From the NCBI GenBank assembly GCA_039583875.1, contig CM077162.1, positions 112,560,589-112,624,588 on the forward strand: DNA of 64,000 bases. Direction: 5' to 3'. Position 1 is the stretch's first letter. Each line of letters starts with the position of its first letter. Position numbers and translations under genes: made by a program. The stretch comes from Platanthera guangdongensis. Its lineage: Eukaryota; Streptophyta; Magnoliopsida; Asparagales; Orchidaceae. Shown here one piece after another: positions 1 through 10,164 of this stretch. Below the pieces are notes generated by a model. That model did no database searches, had not been told where the DNA came from, and saw only the letters and a program-made list of their open reading frames with translations.

Positions 1-920
1 CGACACAAGTACTTGATCTTCTATCTTTTGCTGAATTCTTCTAAGTGTCGACACATCTCATTTGTGTCGACACAACTTCTTGTGTTGAATCTGTTAAGTG
101 TCGACACTGCTTCTTGGTGTCGACACATAGTCTTCTATGTTGATTCTTGCTGAGTGTCGACACAGCTCCTTGTGTCGACACTTGATTCTTCTGTTGAGAC
201 TTCAGCTGAGTGTCGACACATTCCCTTAGTGTCGATACTTGTACTTAGAATATTTTGTTGATCTTTTTGTTCTTTGCTAAGTGTCGACACAGCTCCATGT
301 GTCGACACTATCTTCAAGTGTTGAGTCTTTAGCTGAGTGTCGACACATTGTTCTGGGTGTCGACACTTACTTCAAATGTTGACTCTTCTGTTGAGTGTCG
401 ACCCTTTATTCTTGGTGTCGACACTTACTTCAAGTGCTGACTCTTCTGTTGAGTGTCGACACATTGTTCTTGGTGTCGACACTTTAACTTAGTCTCTGCT
501 GGCTTTTGCTGAGTGTCGACACAGCTCCAAGTGTCGACACTTTTTGTTGTAGACACAGTTCTTCTAGGTGTCGACACTGCTGTTAAGTGTCTACACAGCT
601 TTACTGTACTTTTCTTCACTGAGTGTCGACACAGCTCCTTGTGTCGACACTTTCTGTCTGGTGTCGACTCTGCATCCCAGGTGTCGACACAATGACTCCA
701 AGTGTCGACACTGCTTGTCTGGGTGTCGACACAAGTCTTCTTAAGTGTCGACACTTTCCCTCTGGGTGTCGACACATGAACTTAGAAACTTTTTGCTTCA
801 GTCCTGCAAATACTTAACTTGCACATGTAACTCAAAATTCATCAAATACATTTTGATGTATATCATTGAGTTGGGTGAGGCTTCTTCAAATCAGGTACAT
901 TTAAACCAATGTACCCAACA
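1..920 (-). mobile_element. Element G: truncated LTR of a Sirevirus-like copia element
   Basis: Read on the minus strand, this begins TGTTGGGTACATT at 920 and matches the start of element B's LTRs (39959 and 49104) for about 80 bases with scattered differences, including the phrase about GAAGAAGCCTCACC. It then runs into a field of GTGTCGACAC palindromes and is cut by the window edge. The sequence right of 920 is unrelated. The LTR therefore belongs to an element lying to the left, or is a solo LTR. GACAT at 921-925 would be the TSD, but its partner is out of view. The palindrome field is denser and more regular than in B, so this is a relative and not a recent copy. Confidence 0.85.
45..776. 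repeat. GTGTCGACAC palindrome array in higher-order units
   Basis: About 25 exact copies of the 10-bp palindrome GTGTCGACAC lie in roughly 730 bp, with further one-base variants such as GTGTCGATAC. Copies come in pairs whose starts are 18-20 bp apart (45/64, 98/117, 154/172). Pairs recur about every 53-60 bp. A decayed third half-site resembling TGTTGA sits between many pairs. Open frames across the array are by-products of the repeat and should not be read as genes. Confidence 0.9.
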
Positions 921-1376
921 GACATATTTTACCAAAACCACCACAGGGAAAGCAGAGACAACTACAAGTACAATACAAGTCAAGCCGTGCAGACTCAACA
1001 CATAGCCGTCGGATCTACTACTGCACAAAGGAGTCCGCACAGTCCGCCAGGTCGCCAGACTGACACCAAGGCCGCGCGGACTACCCCTTATTCCAATCCT
1101 AGGCTCTAGCCGCCGATCTGCAAGACACCTAACTGCGAGGTCACCTAGCCGCCAGACCGCACAAGCCGTGATGCTGAATTGAACAGTCTGCCTGAAGTAG
1201 GCGACTTATTGAACCCCGAACACAAGTTGCTAAAGAGAAAACCATCTGGTCGCTGTCCGCGACCTGCTTTTTACCGCCTGTTGCTTAACCGCAAAGTCCG
1301 CACTGTCCCTGACCGCAATCAGAGTCAAGTACTGGCTTTCCAGCGTTATCTGCACAACCTACACAGCACAAACCGG
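921..1376. other. Unassigned flank between element G and element E
   Basis: These 456 bases lie between the end of LTR G and the start of E's left LTR. No convincing coding frame is seen. The text is rich in AGTCCGC/GCGGACT and GGTCGC words. The same words are scattered through the LTR and 3' non-coding part of Tat-type element C, so this may be a fragment of a C-like element, older than E and G. This is a compositional resemblance only; I could not align it to C. Confidence 0.4.
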
Positions 1377-2334
1377 TGTAACTACTCCATCTATTCACAG
1401 GTATATACTAGAAGGTTAGGCTGGGCCCCACATCATATACCATAAAACAGGCGAGGAAGTCACGTAGTGATACCAGAGTTGCGCATCCTAACTCATTGCA
1501 TTCTAGCGGAAGCCTATAACACGAAGCTGAACTCACACACATGAATGTCCACAACATAAAAGTTCCACATTTATATAAAACAGGAATCGTAGCAAATACA
1601 AAGTCAACTGGCCTTATGTCCTTACAAGGCTTTACACAACAGTGGCCTCAAACATTGGCGTGCAGGCCGGCCATGTATAATCAAACATAGTATTTTCATT
1701 CAGCCTTCGAGGGCTAGCAGTAGCAGCAGCAGCAGGAACTTCAGTCTTTATGCGTCCCGCTTGGCTCTCCAGCACCTGCACAGGGACAGCCCACCCAACG
1801 GTGGCAAAACAGGCAACCGTCAACATTCAGCTGACCAAATTATAACTACCCCACCCATTTCCCGGGGCGGTGGTAATTCTTCCCTGCAGGCATAGCATTT
1901 CACAGACGATATGTATATCATACAATGTGCTCTCACGCACATACATTCCATCACAACCGTCATCCACGCGGCCCGACGATCCGTGCACTCAGGGCACATT
2001 CTTGTTGTACCGGCGAACTAGGGTCCCACCACTGTATCAGGGTTGCAACCCAACGATAACTATTGAGCATTTACTCTATGGCGTGCAGTCGAAGATTATA
2101 TTCTTAGTGAACCGGGATTAGCCCATAGCCCCTATTGTATCACGGCGCGCAGGCCTAAGACTCTCTCTATGCGCTCCAACAGACCGCACTTTCAGGTCTC
2201 ACGTTGGACGGACATAACGCAGGTCGGCTCATCCACCCCCCATTGTTCAAATCGTCTTGCCATCACCGAGTACGGCGTACTTGCGGCTAAATCATAGGCG
2301 CGGGTCGGTTTCACCATTCCTGTTTGGCATAAAG

Positions 2335-2700
2335 CCTGAGTGTTTTTCTGGGCACACCAGTACTTACTATCACACTCATTCATACCACAACATCAGAGGG
2401 TCTTTCCTGGGCACAACAATACTTCCTGCTACTCCCTTCACAGGCACAACCCCACAATTATCAAAAATGTCAAGGGTATTTTCCTGACTTACCACGCGAG
2501 TACTTCCTGCTACTCCCCTTCACAGGTACCACCCATGAACATCAAGCATTACAAAGGATATTTCCTGGGCACACCAGTACTTCCTGCTACTCCCCGTCAC
2601 AGGTAGAACCCAATAGCACAAGCATCACAAGGTTATTTTACTAGACTATCACTCCAGTACTTCATACTACTGCCCTTCGCAGGTCTAACCCTTCGACTCC
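2335..2700. repeat. Imperfect tandem units in E's LTR
   Basis: Four or five degraded units of about 70-80 bp share the words TCCTGGGCACA, CAGTACTT, CCTGCTACTCCC and CACAGG. They are less regular than the palindromic arrays and look like an old local duplication series inside the LTR. Confidence 0.6.
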
Positions 2701-3261
2701 TTAAACTACACTTTTATCACGGAGTCTTCTCCGGTGCGTATATGCAACATCACCAATCCAGATCAACCTGTCTAGATTGGTTTCACACAGCATGCCTATT
2801 CCGTACTCCTTTTCCGGATCTATATGCCAAATGATTGGGGATTCCATGAATCAACCCAAGAGACTCCCATAACAAGCCACCCTCTAGTGGGGGAATCATA
2901 TGCACATGCCAAAAAGGAAGCTTTCACAGGGCTAGGAAGAAAAGTCGTTACACTCAAAGATCGCTTCGCTGCCATGAGCTCCTAACTAGCTGGAAAGAAC
3001 CGCAATGGCTTTTACTCCGCAATGCTGGGCTCGGATCTCTCGTCCGAACTTTGCAGCACCACCGATGGCCAACTCTTCTCCTCCTCCTCCTTCTTCCTCT
3101 CTTTCTCTCTCTAGGATATTAGAAAGATGAAGGCTAAATGACAAATGAGAATTTCCTTCTCATCCACGGCCATAAGGAAGCAGGGAGGCACCTAAGCCCT
3201 TGGATTACAGCTGAAGAAATGGACAGCCATGATTTGGCTGCAAAATTATATTTTTTTGCCT

Positions 3262-3705
3262 GACATGGCCTAGGACACGCCCGTGTCCCAGGCCGTTTAC
3301 CTCAAGCTGTGCTCAATCGACTTATCCACTCCAGTGATACGCCCATGTGACACGCCCGTATCACGTGCCGTGTCACCTGACATGCCTTCAGACACGCCCA
3401 TGCTGTGGTCGTGTTCTTCAGGCTGCACAAAATCGAGATCAACCAGAGAGGGACACGGCCTGTGACATGCCCGTGTCCCATGACGTGTGCCCATACACGA
3501 CACTAGACACGCCCCAGCTCAACTTCGTCGAGCTGACTTCGTCGACCCGCTAGGACACGCCCTGTGACATGCCCGTGTCACAGGCCGTGTACTCTGCACT
3601 CGACGATCTTCGACACAATTTGTCGACCATTTGTCAACTGCTCACTCGCGAAGGACACGCCCTGGAACACGCCCATGTCCCAGGTCGTGTCACCCAATTT
3701 TACCA
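3262..3705. repeat. GACACGCCCGTGTC repeat field in E's LTR
   Basis: Five or so degenerate units of roughly 70-110 bp carry GACACGCC followed by CGTGTCCC and CAGGCCGTGT. The core GACACG-CC-CGTGTC is an inverted repeat with a 2-nt spacer. A single related unit ends D's LTR (about 36056-36090 and 53850-53888), so the motif belongs to the E/D family. Several copies carry changes such as CATGTC for CGTGTC that fit loss of CpG. Confidence 0.75.
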
Positions 3706-3729
3706 AATTTTGGGCTTTGGGGTGTTACA

Positions 3730-3743
3730 ACCCTCCCCTCCTT
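3730..3743 (-). other. Polypurine tract of element E
   Basis: On the minus strand AAGGAGGGGAGGGT directly abuts the LTR start TGTAACACC. It is preceded by the word TTTCGGGGACGAAAT, which also stands at the same place in F and, in degraded form, in D. This is the expected priming site for plus-strand DNA synthesis and fixes the inner LTR edge. Confidence 0.85.
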
Positions 3744-3844
3744 ATAAACATTTCGTCCCCGAAATTTGTAGAAAGTAAGGAACTCAAATAGAAGGATTTT
3801 ATTTCACAAACGTTCATTACAACTCGATATACACTGCATAATAG

Positions 3845-6319
3845 TTACACAAATAGCTCGGGAAACTCAGCTCGCATGGTCTGCTCTCGCTCCCATGTGA
3901 GTTCTTCACGGCCGCAATTGTCCCATCGGACTTTGACCATCTCGACTGTCTTGTTCCGTAAATATTTCTCGGCATGATCCTTGATATGAATGGGCCTAAC
4001 CTTCATCGTTAGCCCACACTCCACCAGCACATGATCCTTCTCGATCACTTGAGTTAGATCCTTTAGGGCTTTCCACAGCACTGAGATGTGAAACACATCA
4101 TGTAATCCACTCAAGTCTGCCGACAGAGCTAGCCGATATGCAGCTTCCCCGACTCGCTCCACCACTTCAAATGGACCAAGGTACCGTGGACTCAACTTCT
4201 CAGATGTCGAATCCAGGATACGCCTTTGAAGGGTTTGATCTTCAAGTATACCCAATCGCCCACCGCGAACTCCATATTCCAGTGATTGGAGTTGTAGTAT
4301 TTCGCTTGACGAACTTAAGCTATAAGTAGACGTTTCCCAATAGTGCGTATTGGCAAGTTCGCTTCCTCGACTTCGTTACGCTTATACACTCTGGCTTCAC
4401 CTGCTTCCAACAAATCTAAAGGAGTACGACACTTCCGACTATACAGCGCTTCAAACGGTGTCATACCGATACTCGCTTGGTAGCTGTTATTGTAGGCAAA
4501 CTCCACCAGACAGAGATGATCTTCCCATCTCTTCCCAAAATTCAGGGCGCACATCTGGAGCATATCCTCCATCGTTCTGTTGGTTCTTTCAATTTCGCCA
4601 TTTGTTTAGGGATGAAAGGTCGTACTGAACATCAACTTCATGCCCAACAGCTGATGGACCATCCTCCAATCATTCGAAGTAAATCGCTCATCACGATCGC
4701 TCATGATGCTTCAAGGAACACCATGTAGCCGTAAAATTTGGTCAACATACAGCTTTGCCAAACTTTCCATGAAATTGTCCCGTTTATTCGGAAGGAAGTG
4801 CGCCACTTTCGTCAGCCGATCGACAATCACCCAAATGGAATCATTTCCGCGCTGAGATCTCGACAACCCGGGAATGAAATCCATAGAAATATCATCAAAC
4901 TTCCATTCCGGAATTGGCAACGACTTCAAGAAGCCGCCAGGCTTCTGGAATTCCGACTTTACCATAACACAAGTCTGGCATTTGGCCACATAATGAGCGA
5001 CATCTTTCTTCAGTCCTAGCCACCAGAACAACTTTTTCATGTCTCTGAACATCTTTGTGCTCCCAAGGTGAATTGAGTACTTCGTATAGTGTGCTTTATA
5101 CATCAGCTCTTCCCTCAATTTGCCCAAACTTGGGACGCACAAATGGCCTTCTTTCCTCAAAAGCCCATCATCCCAGGAGAATTTGCCCTCTGGCCCATCC
5201 TTGGCATAGCGTTGCAGACTCTCATCTAGCTCTGTTGCTCGTCGAACTCTGTCTGCAAGGTCACACTGCACCTCTGTCCAGTTCAAACATGCATTGGTTG
5301 TAGCATTCTTGTCAACACAAGAAATCTTTAACGCTTCCAACTCCTAGATTATACGTTCACCATGCCTCTGCATCCAGCTTGCTCTTGCCGGAGCTCTTCG
5401 ACTCAGGCATCAGCGACAACATTTCCCTTTTCGGGCGTATAATGAATCGCAAAGGTATAGTCCCCAAGGAACTCCAACCACCTTCATTGTCGCATATTCA
5501 AGTCCTTCTGCTCCAACAGGTACTTTAGCCTCTTATGGTCCGTATAGATCTCCACTTTCACGCCATACAGATAATGCCTCCACAATTTCAGAGCAAAGAT
5601 CACCGCCGCCAACTCTAAGTCGTGGACGGGATAATTTCTCTTGTGCACCTTCAATTGGCGAGAGACATAAGCAATCACTTTCCCATTTTGCAGAAGAATG
5701 CAGTGTAAGCCGCTCCCTGACGCATCACTGTAGATTTCAAATCCATCAGTACCACATGGCGACGTCAACACCGGCGTCGTGGTCAACCGACACTTCAGCT
5801 CTTCAAAAGCTCGTGCGCACGCCGGCGTCCAAACGAACTTCTGATCCTTTCTCGTCACCGTGGTGAGAGGCAAAGCGATTCGCGAGAAGTTTGCAACAAA
5901 TCTTCTATAGTAGTCTGCTAGTCCAAGGAAGCTCCTGACTTCAGCCATAGAAGGCAACACTGGCCAGTCCTGTATGGCCCTTATCTTTGCCGGATCCACT
6001 GTTATGCCAGCTCCGCTTACCACATGGCCCAAAAAAGCCACCGACAATAGCCAAAACTAGCACTTCGAGAACTTGGCCTAGAGCTGATTCTTCCTCAACG
6101 TCTGTAACACCAACCTTAAGTGGTTTTCATGATCGGCTTCAGATCAAGAGTAGACCAGAATATCACCAATGAATACTATCACGAACATGTCCAGGTACTC
6201 TCGGAATGTTCTGTGTATCAAGTCCATGAACACCGATGGCGCATTGCACAGCCCAAACGGCATTACTGTGAACTCATAGTGCCCGTAATGTGTTCAAAAT
6301 GCGGTCTTGGGAATGTCAC
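3845..6319 (-). pseudogene. Element E pol, C-terminal half: RT end, RNase H, integrase, chromodomain
   Basis: Read right to left from the C insertion. The end of reverse transcriptase lies near 6150-6200; its metal-binding box reads FIGD where FIDD is usual, so a catalytic Asp is lost. RNase H follows (5484-6047, with YSDASGSGL and IYTDHK). Then come the spacer and zinc-binding part (TKYSIH, CQTC at about 4970) and integrase (SMDFIPG, SDRDERF, GEIERTNRTM). The tail (3845-4255) ends in a chromodomain-like segment with VKVRWDN and EELTWERE. Stops interrupt it at about 4711, 4610, 4315 and 5484; two of these sit where Arg (CGA to TGA) or Gln (CAA to TAA) is expected. There is also a frame change near 4260-4310. 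It is a relic; no single product would be made. Confidence 0.88.
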
Positions 6320-6996
6320 TGTTAACCCTAGAATCCACAACGACCAGCAGGTTAGACCCTTCTACTCTTCCGGCGGACTTGACTTTCTCAGTCTGCTCAG
6401 GTCGACTAGACCTTGCAGATCAGAATTTTCCCGGCAGCGGACTCCATATTCAGTCTGCATAGGTCGGCCACCAGATTTCCAGCCAGCCTCATTTAGCGGC
6501 GGACTCGTTCCTCTAGTCTGCCTAGTTCATCCAGCCTCAGTTGATCTTTCAGATCGTTCGCTGACTCTTCAAGCAGATTCAAGAGTCAGTCCGCACAGGT
6601 CGCGTGCCTTCAGCCAGGATAGCGCCCTACAGCTGTGGAAGCTCCAGCTCGCGAGCACAGTCCGCCCCTCTTGCGCGGACTGCTTGTCTTTACTTTTTGA
6701 TTCCCGTCACCGTTGCCCGATTCTCCTGTACCTCGGGCAGCCGGTTATTTTAGCCCTGCCCATTTAGGCAAGCCCCCAAACCTATAAATAGGGGGAAGTG
6801 GTGCACCCAAAGGAGGTGGGACTCGAGTCCAAAGACCCATTTAGTGAAAGCTGCGGACTCGGATCTCAGACTTTGCGGTCTTGAATCTGTCTTGATCACC
6901 CTTTTTCCTTTGTCCATTAGTAAACGGTTGCTTGCAGTTTCCTTCTCTCTTTTTCCCTTTTTACCGGAATTTGAGGGCAATTTTTCGGCATCAACA
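6320..6996 (+). repeat. 5' LTR of element C
   Basis: 677 bp, equal in length to the 3' copy at 61171-61847. It holds many AGTCCGC/GCGGACT words. These include a perfect 8-bp inverted repeat CAGTCCGC (6658-6665) and GCGGACTG (6675-6682), which has decayed in the 3' copy. A TATA box lies at 6783-6790. The outer edge is set by the GTCAC TSD. Confidence 0.93.
6783..6790 (+). promoter_or_regulatory. TATA box of element C's LTR promoter
   Basis: TATAAATA followed by GGGGGAAG. The same word is kept in the 3' LTR at 61634-61641. The position, about 210 bp before the LTR end, is normal for a U3/R boundary. Confidence 0.75.
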
Positions 6997-7036
6997 TCAA
7001 CACGCGACCTTCAGATCCAAGCTATCGTTGAAACTC

Positions 7037-9312
7037 ATGGACCGAGATGTCAGATCGCTGATCATCTCATTACCATGCTCGTTCAGGTCGCTCGAGCACC
7101 TCCGACGACCTGCAGGATGCCTCGACGCAATCAGCCAGGCCCTGGTCGCACTTACTCAGCGACTCGATCATCCTAGAGTGGCCTTCACGGATGAGGCAGT
7201 CCTCTAGACCCCAGTCTGCCAAGCGCCTACTGCGACGCCACCGCCAGCCAGCGTGCCCATCCAGCCCGCAGTTCCACCGAGGCCGCTGACCGCCGAGCTC
7301 GCTCCACCTATGGATTTTTTTCGCGAAGTAGACAGAGGGACTCCAGCCCGCAGACTTAACTTTACTGAGGATAACCAGGTCGTGCGGCCTCCTGTGATTT
7401 CTGTTGTAGCTCAAGATGGGGTGTCCCCTTTTGTTGATAAGATCCGTCAAGAGCAGGCTCTTAATAACTTCAGAGAACCTAGCATCCCATTTTACACTGG
7501 AGAAACAGACCCAGTCACTCATCTCGAGGCCTTTGAAGATGCTGTAGCAATGAGGTGCTTGTTAGATGGTTTGAAGTGCAAGTTCTTCGTAACCACTTTC
7601 GACGGCCAGGCTCGAGAATGGTTTCATGAAATATTTCCCGGATCCATCGCCAGTTTTGCTGAGCTACACCATGAGCTCCTGCTAAGGTTTTCCACTTCCA
7701 GGAAGAGGAAGAGTGGACCAGCTGCCCTCTTCAAGATCAAGCAAGTAGATAATGAGTCGGTAGCACAATTTGTGGATCACTTCCAAAAGGAGAAACTAGG
7801 AGTCAAGAATGTGGATGCCGAGTTCTATAAGATCGCCCTAATCAACAGACTCAAGGAAGGGCCGTTGAAGTTTGAAGCAACCACCAAAGATCCGGCCACC
7901 TTCCAGGATCTGATAGCCTTGGCTAACACCTTCATTGAATGAGAGAGTGCCAACCCTTCATATGTATCCAACTTAACAGCAAAGGCCGAAAGGAGGGACG
8001 CCACAAAGTCCTCTGCAAGTAATCAAACATCCAGACCCCCTTTACCAGAGTATCAGCCTCCGGCACACAGGGGAAAAATTTCCGGCACAAGCGGCCTTAT
8101 CAAAATCATCAACAGTTTCATGAGCTGAAACCACCGCTGTCTGTTATCCCTGCTCCTGTGGCTCCTCGGATCCTGCCTGTATTTCAAATTCGGGATGGCT
8201 CATTCTCAGATGATCAAAAAAGCCACGGTCCTGTGGAAGAGCTCGATGCTATGGGCCTGACAGTAGATGAAGTTCTCCAGATCCTGCAGAAAAAGACTGA
8301 GTTAAAGAAAGAATTCCAGAAGGCAGAAGGAAAGACTCGAAACTCGGATCTTTTTTGTGCATTCCACAAGGAGAAAGGCCACCCAACTAAGGATTGCAGA
8401 GCTCTGCGACAGCTTGTGGAACGACTACCTGCCGCAGGGAAAATGAAGGGTCTCGGAGTAAAAGAGGCCTCATCAAAGCCGTCCACCTCTAAAGGCAAGG
8501 AGCTGGCCGAAGTCTTTTGGGAGAATGAGGACATTGAGAGAGTGGGATACAATGGCAACATCAAGATTGGAGAAAGCGTCGACGCAGATGACGTAGGCGT
8601 CCTCGGTGATCTCTTTTGCAACCACGGAGGAGCGGGTGCAGAATCAAACAGGAAGTCTTCTTTGGCAAAGATCTCACGACATGAAGTAGCTATGAATTCC
8701 ACAGCTCCACCAATGGAAATCATTACTTTTGGTCCAGACGATCTCCCGAAGACGGCCAACCCGTTCAACGATGCGGTCGTAATCAAAGCAATCATTGAGA
8801 ACTACACAGTTCTGAGAATTTTAGTTGACATCGGAAGTTCGGTCAATCTTATATTCAAAAGTGCTTATGAGGCCCTAAGGTCTGGAAAGACTTTGCTCTC
8901 CACCGAAGGGCCACTGTATGGCTTCGCGGGCAAGAAGAAGGAAGTTGAAGGAAGCGTTACACTCTCAGTAACGCTCGGGGTGGGGGTGACAAAGTTTATC
9001 ATATTTGTAATAGTTGATGAGGCCAGCAGTTATTGCGCCATCTTTGGAAGACCCCTCCTTAATGAATATCGGGCAATAGTTTCCACCTATCATTTGTCAA
9101 TCAAGTTCACAGCAGGAGTAAAGCAATACCGGGTTAGAAGCAACCCAAGGGATGCGCGAGAGTGCTATGTCAAAACAGTCAACATGGTCGAGCAAATGCC
9201 TCCCCAGACGACTCTAGTCATCGCCTCAGAAGAAAAGGCTACCCAAGAAGAGGCCGGAGATCAGGAAGAAATCCAAGAGGGGGTTCACCTGGAGCCTTCT
9301 CAATCAAACTAA
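7037..9312 (+). pseudogene. Element C gag and protease
   Basis: The first in-frame ATG of gag is at 7037. The frame meets TAG at 7205, continues through the capsid-like part (7253-7942, with TGETDPVTHLEAF and LLLRFSTSRK), then meets TGA at 7940, where Trp is expected. A frameshift near 8070-8100 leads into 8158-9312. That part carries the nucleocapsid knuckle C-X2-H-X4-H-X4-C (8356-8397), typical of Tat elements, and an aspartic protease. Its active site reads DIGSS at 8827 instead of DTGSS or DSGSS, so the Thr/Ser next to the catalytic Asp is lost. The protein would form the virus-like particle and process the polyprotein. As it stands at least two stops and one frameshift disable it. Confidence 0.88.
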
Positions 9313-10164
9313 GGAATCTCAGTTGGCGCAGATGAAGAGAAAAGACTTACAATCAACTCAGAGATCCCCAAAGAAGAAAAAGAAGAGTCGATTGCTTGCT
9401 TATTGAAGAACCTGGATGTTTTCGCCTGGGCAGCGGAAGACATGCCAGGAGTGGGTCCTGATGCAGCCTGCCATCACCTCAATATTGCTCCCTACTTCAA
9501 ACCTATTCAACAAAAAAAGCGGGAGGTGGCGATGAAGCTAGCCAAGCCAATCAAGGAAGAGGTTGCGAAGCTTCTAAAGGCTAAGTTCATTCATGAAATC
9601 CAATACCCGGATTGTGTATCAAACGTTGTAATGGTAAGGAAGCCGGGAGGAAAATGGAGGATGTGTTGACTTTACCAAGTTAAATAAAGCATTCCCCAAA
9701 GATTGCTATCCGCTGCCTCGAATAGATGCTTTTGTAGATTCTGCGGTTGGATATCCTTTTATGAGTTTTTTAAATGCATTTTTTGGTTATCACCATATTA
9801 GGATGTATAAGCCTGACATCCCCCATACGTCTTTAATCACAAACAATGGTTGTTACTGTTATCTAGTAAAGCCCTTCGGATTAAAATACGCAGGCGCTAC
9901 CTATCAACGCATGATGGACTTTGTGTTTAAAAAACAAAAAGGAAAGAATCTTGAAGTACATGTCGATGACCTTCTTATTAAAAGTAAAACATTTGATTTG
10001 CATTTGCAAGACCTTATAGAAACATTCACTACCTTATGAAGGTATAATATGAGGTTAAATCCGTTGAAATGTATCTTTGGAGCAAATAAAGGAAAATTCA
10101 TCGGTCATCTCCTTACCCTCGAAGGGCTCGCCCCTAACCCAGATAAGGTTAAAGCAATCCTCAA
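9313..10164 (+). pseudogene. Element C reverse transcriptase, first part
   Basis: After protease the text shows the Tat-type lead-in FAWAAEDMPG and the KPIQQKKRE motif. RT follows with VRKPGGKWRMC. A two-base loss near 9667 shifts the frame; the other frame then reads VDFTKLNKAFPKDCYPLPRID and goes on. The catalytic box reads HVDD (about 9960) in place of YVDD. A stop stands at about 10037. The reading is cut at 10164 by element A and resumes at 21983 after removing one CTCAA. Confidence 0.88.

Larger units (their letters stand above)
1377..3729 (-). repeat. LTR of element E (3' LTR for its minus-strand genes)
   Basis: The LTR is bounded by TGTAACTACTCC at 1377 and GGGTGTTACA at 3729, which are inverted terminal forms of TGTAAC like those of D and F. 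It is about 2.35 kb. It shares stretches with D's LTR, for example around CATTCTAGCGGAAG and the dispersed Thr/Ala-rich frames. The right edge is fixed by the polypurine tract that follows. The left edge is inferred from the TGTAAC match, and ACCGG (1372-1376) is the expected TSD. It contains a series of imperfect repeats around 2335-2700 with TTCCTGGGCACA and ACTTCCTGCTACTCC, then the palindromic field at 3262-3705. No gene is seen inside. Confidence 0.8.

Noticed and set aside
8214..8795. 193-residue minus-strand open frame over C's gag
   Set aside because: Shadow of the real gag-protease frame on the plus strand, which carries the zinc knuckle and protease motif.
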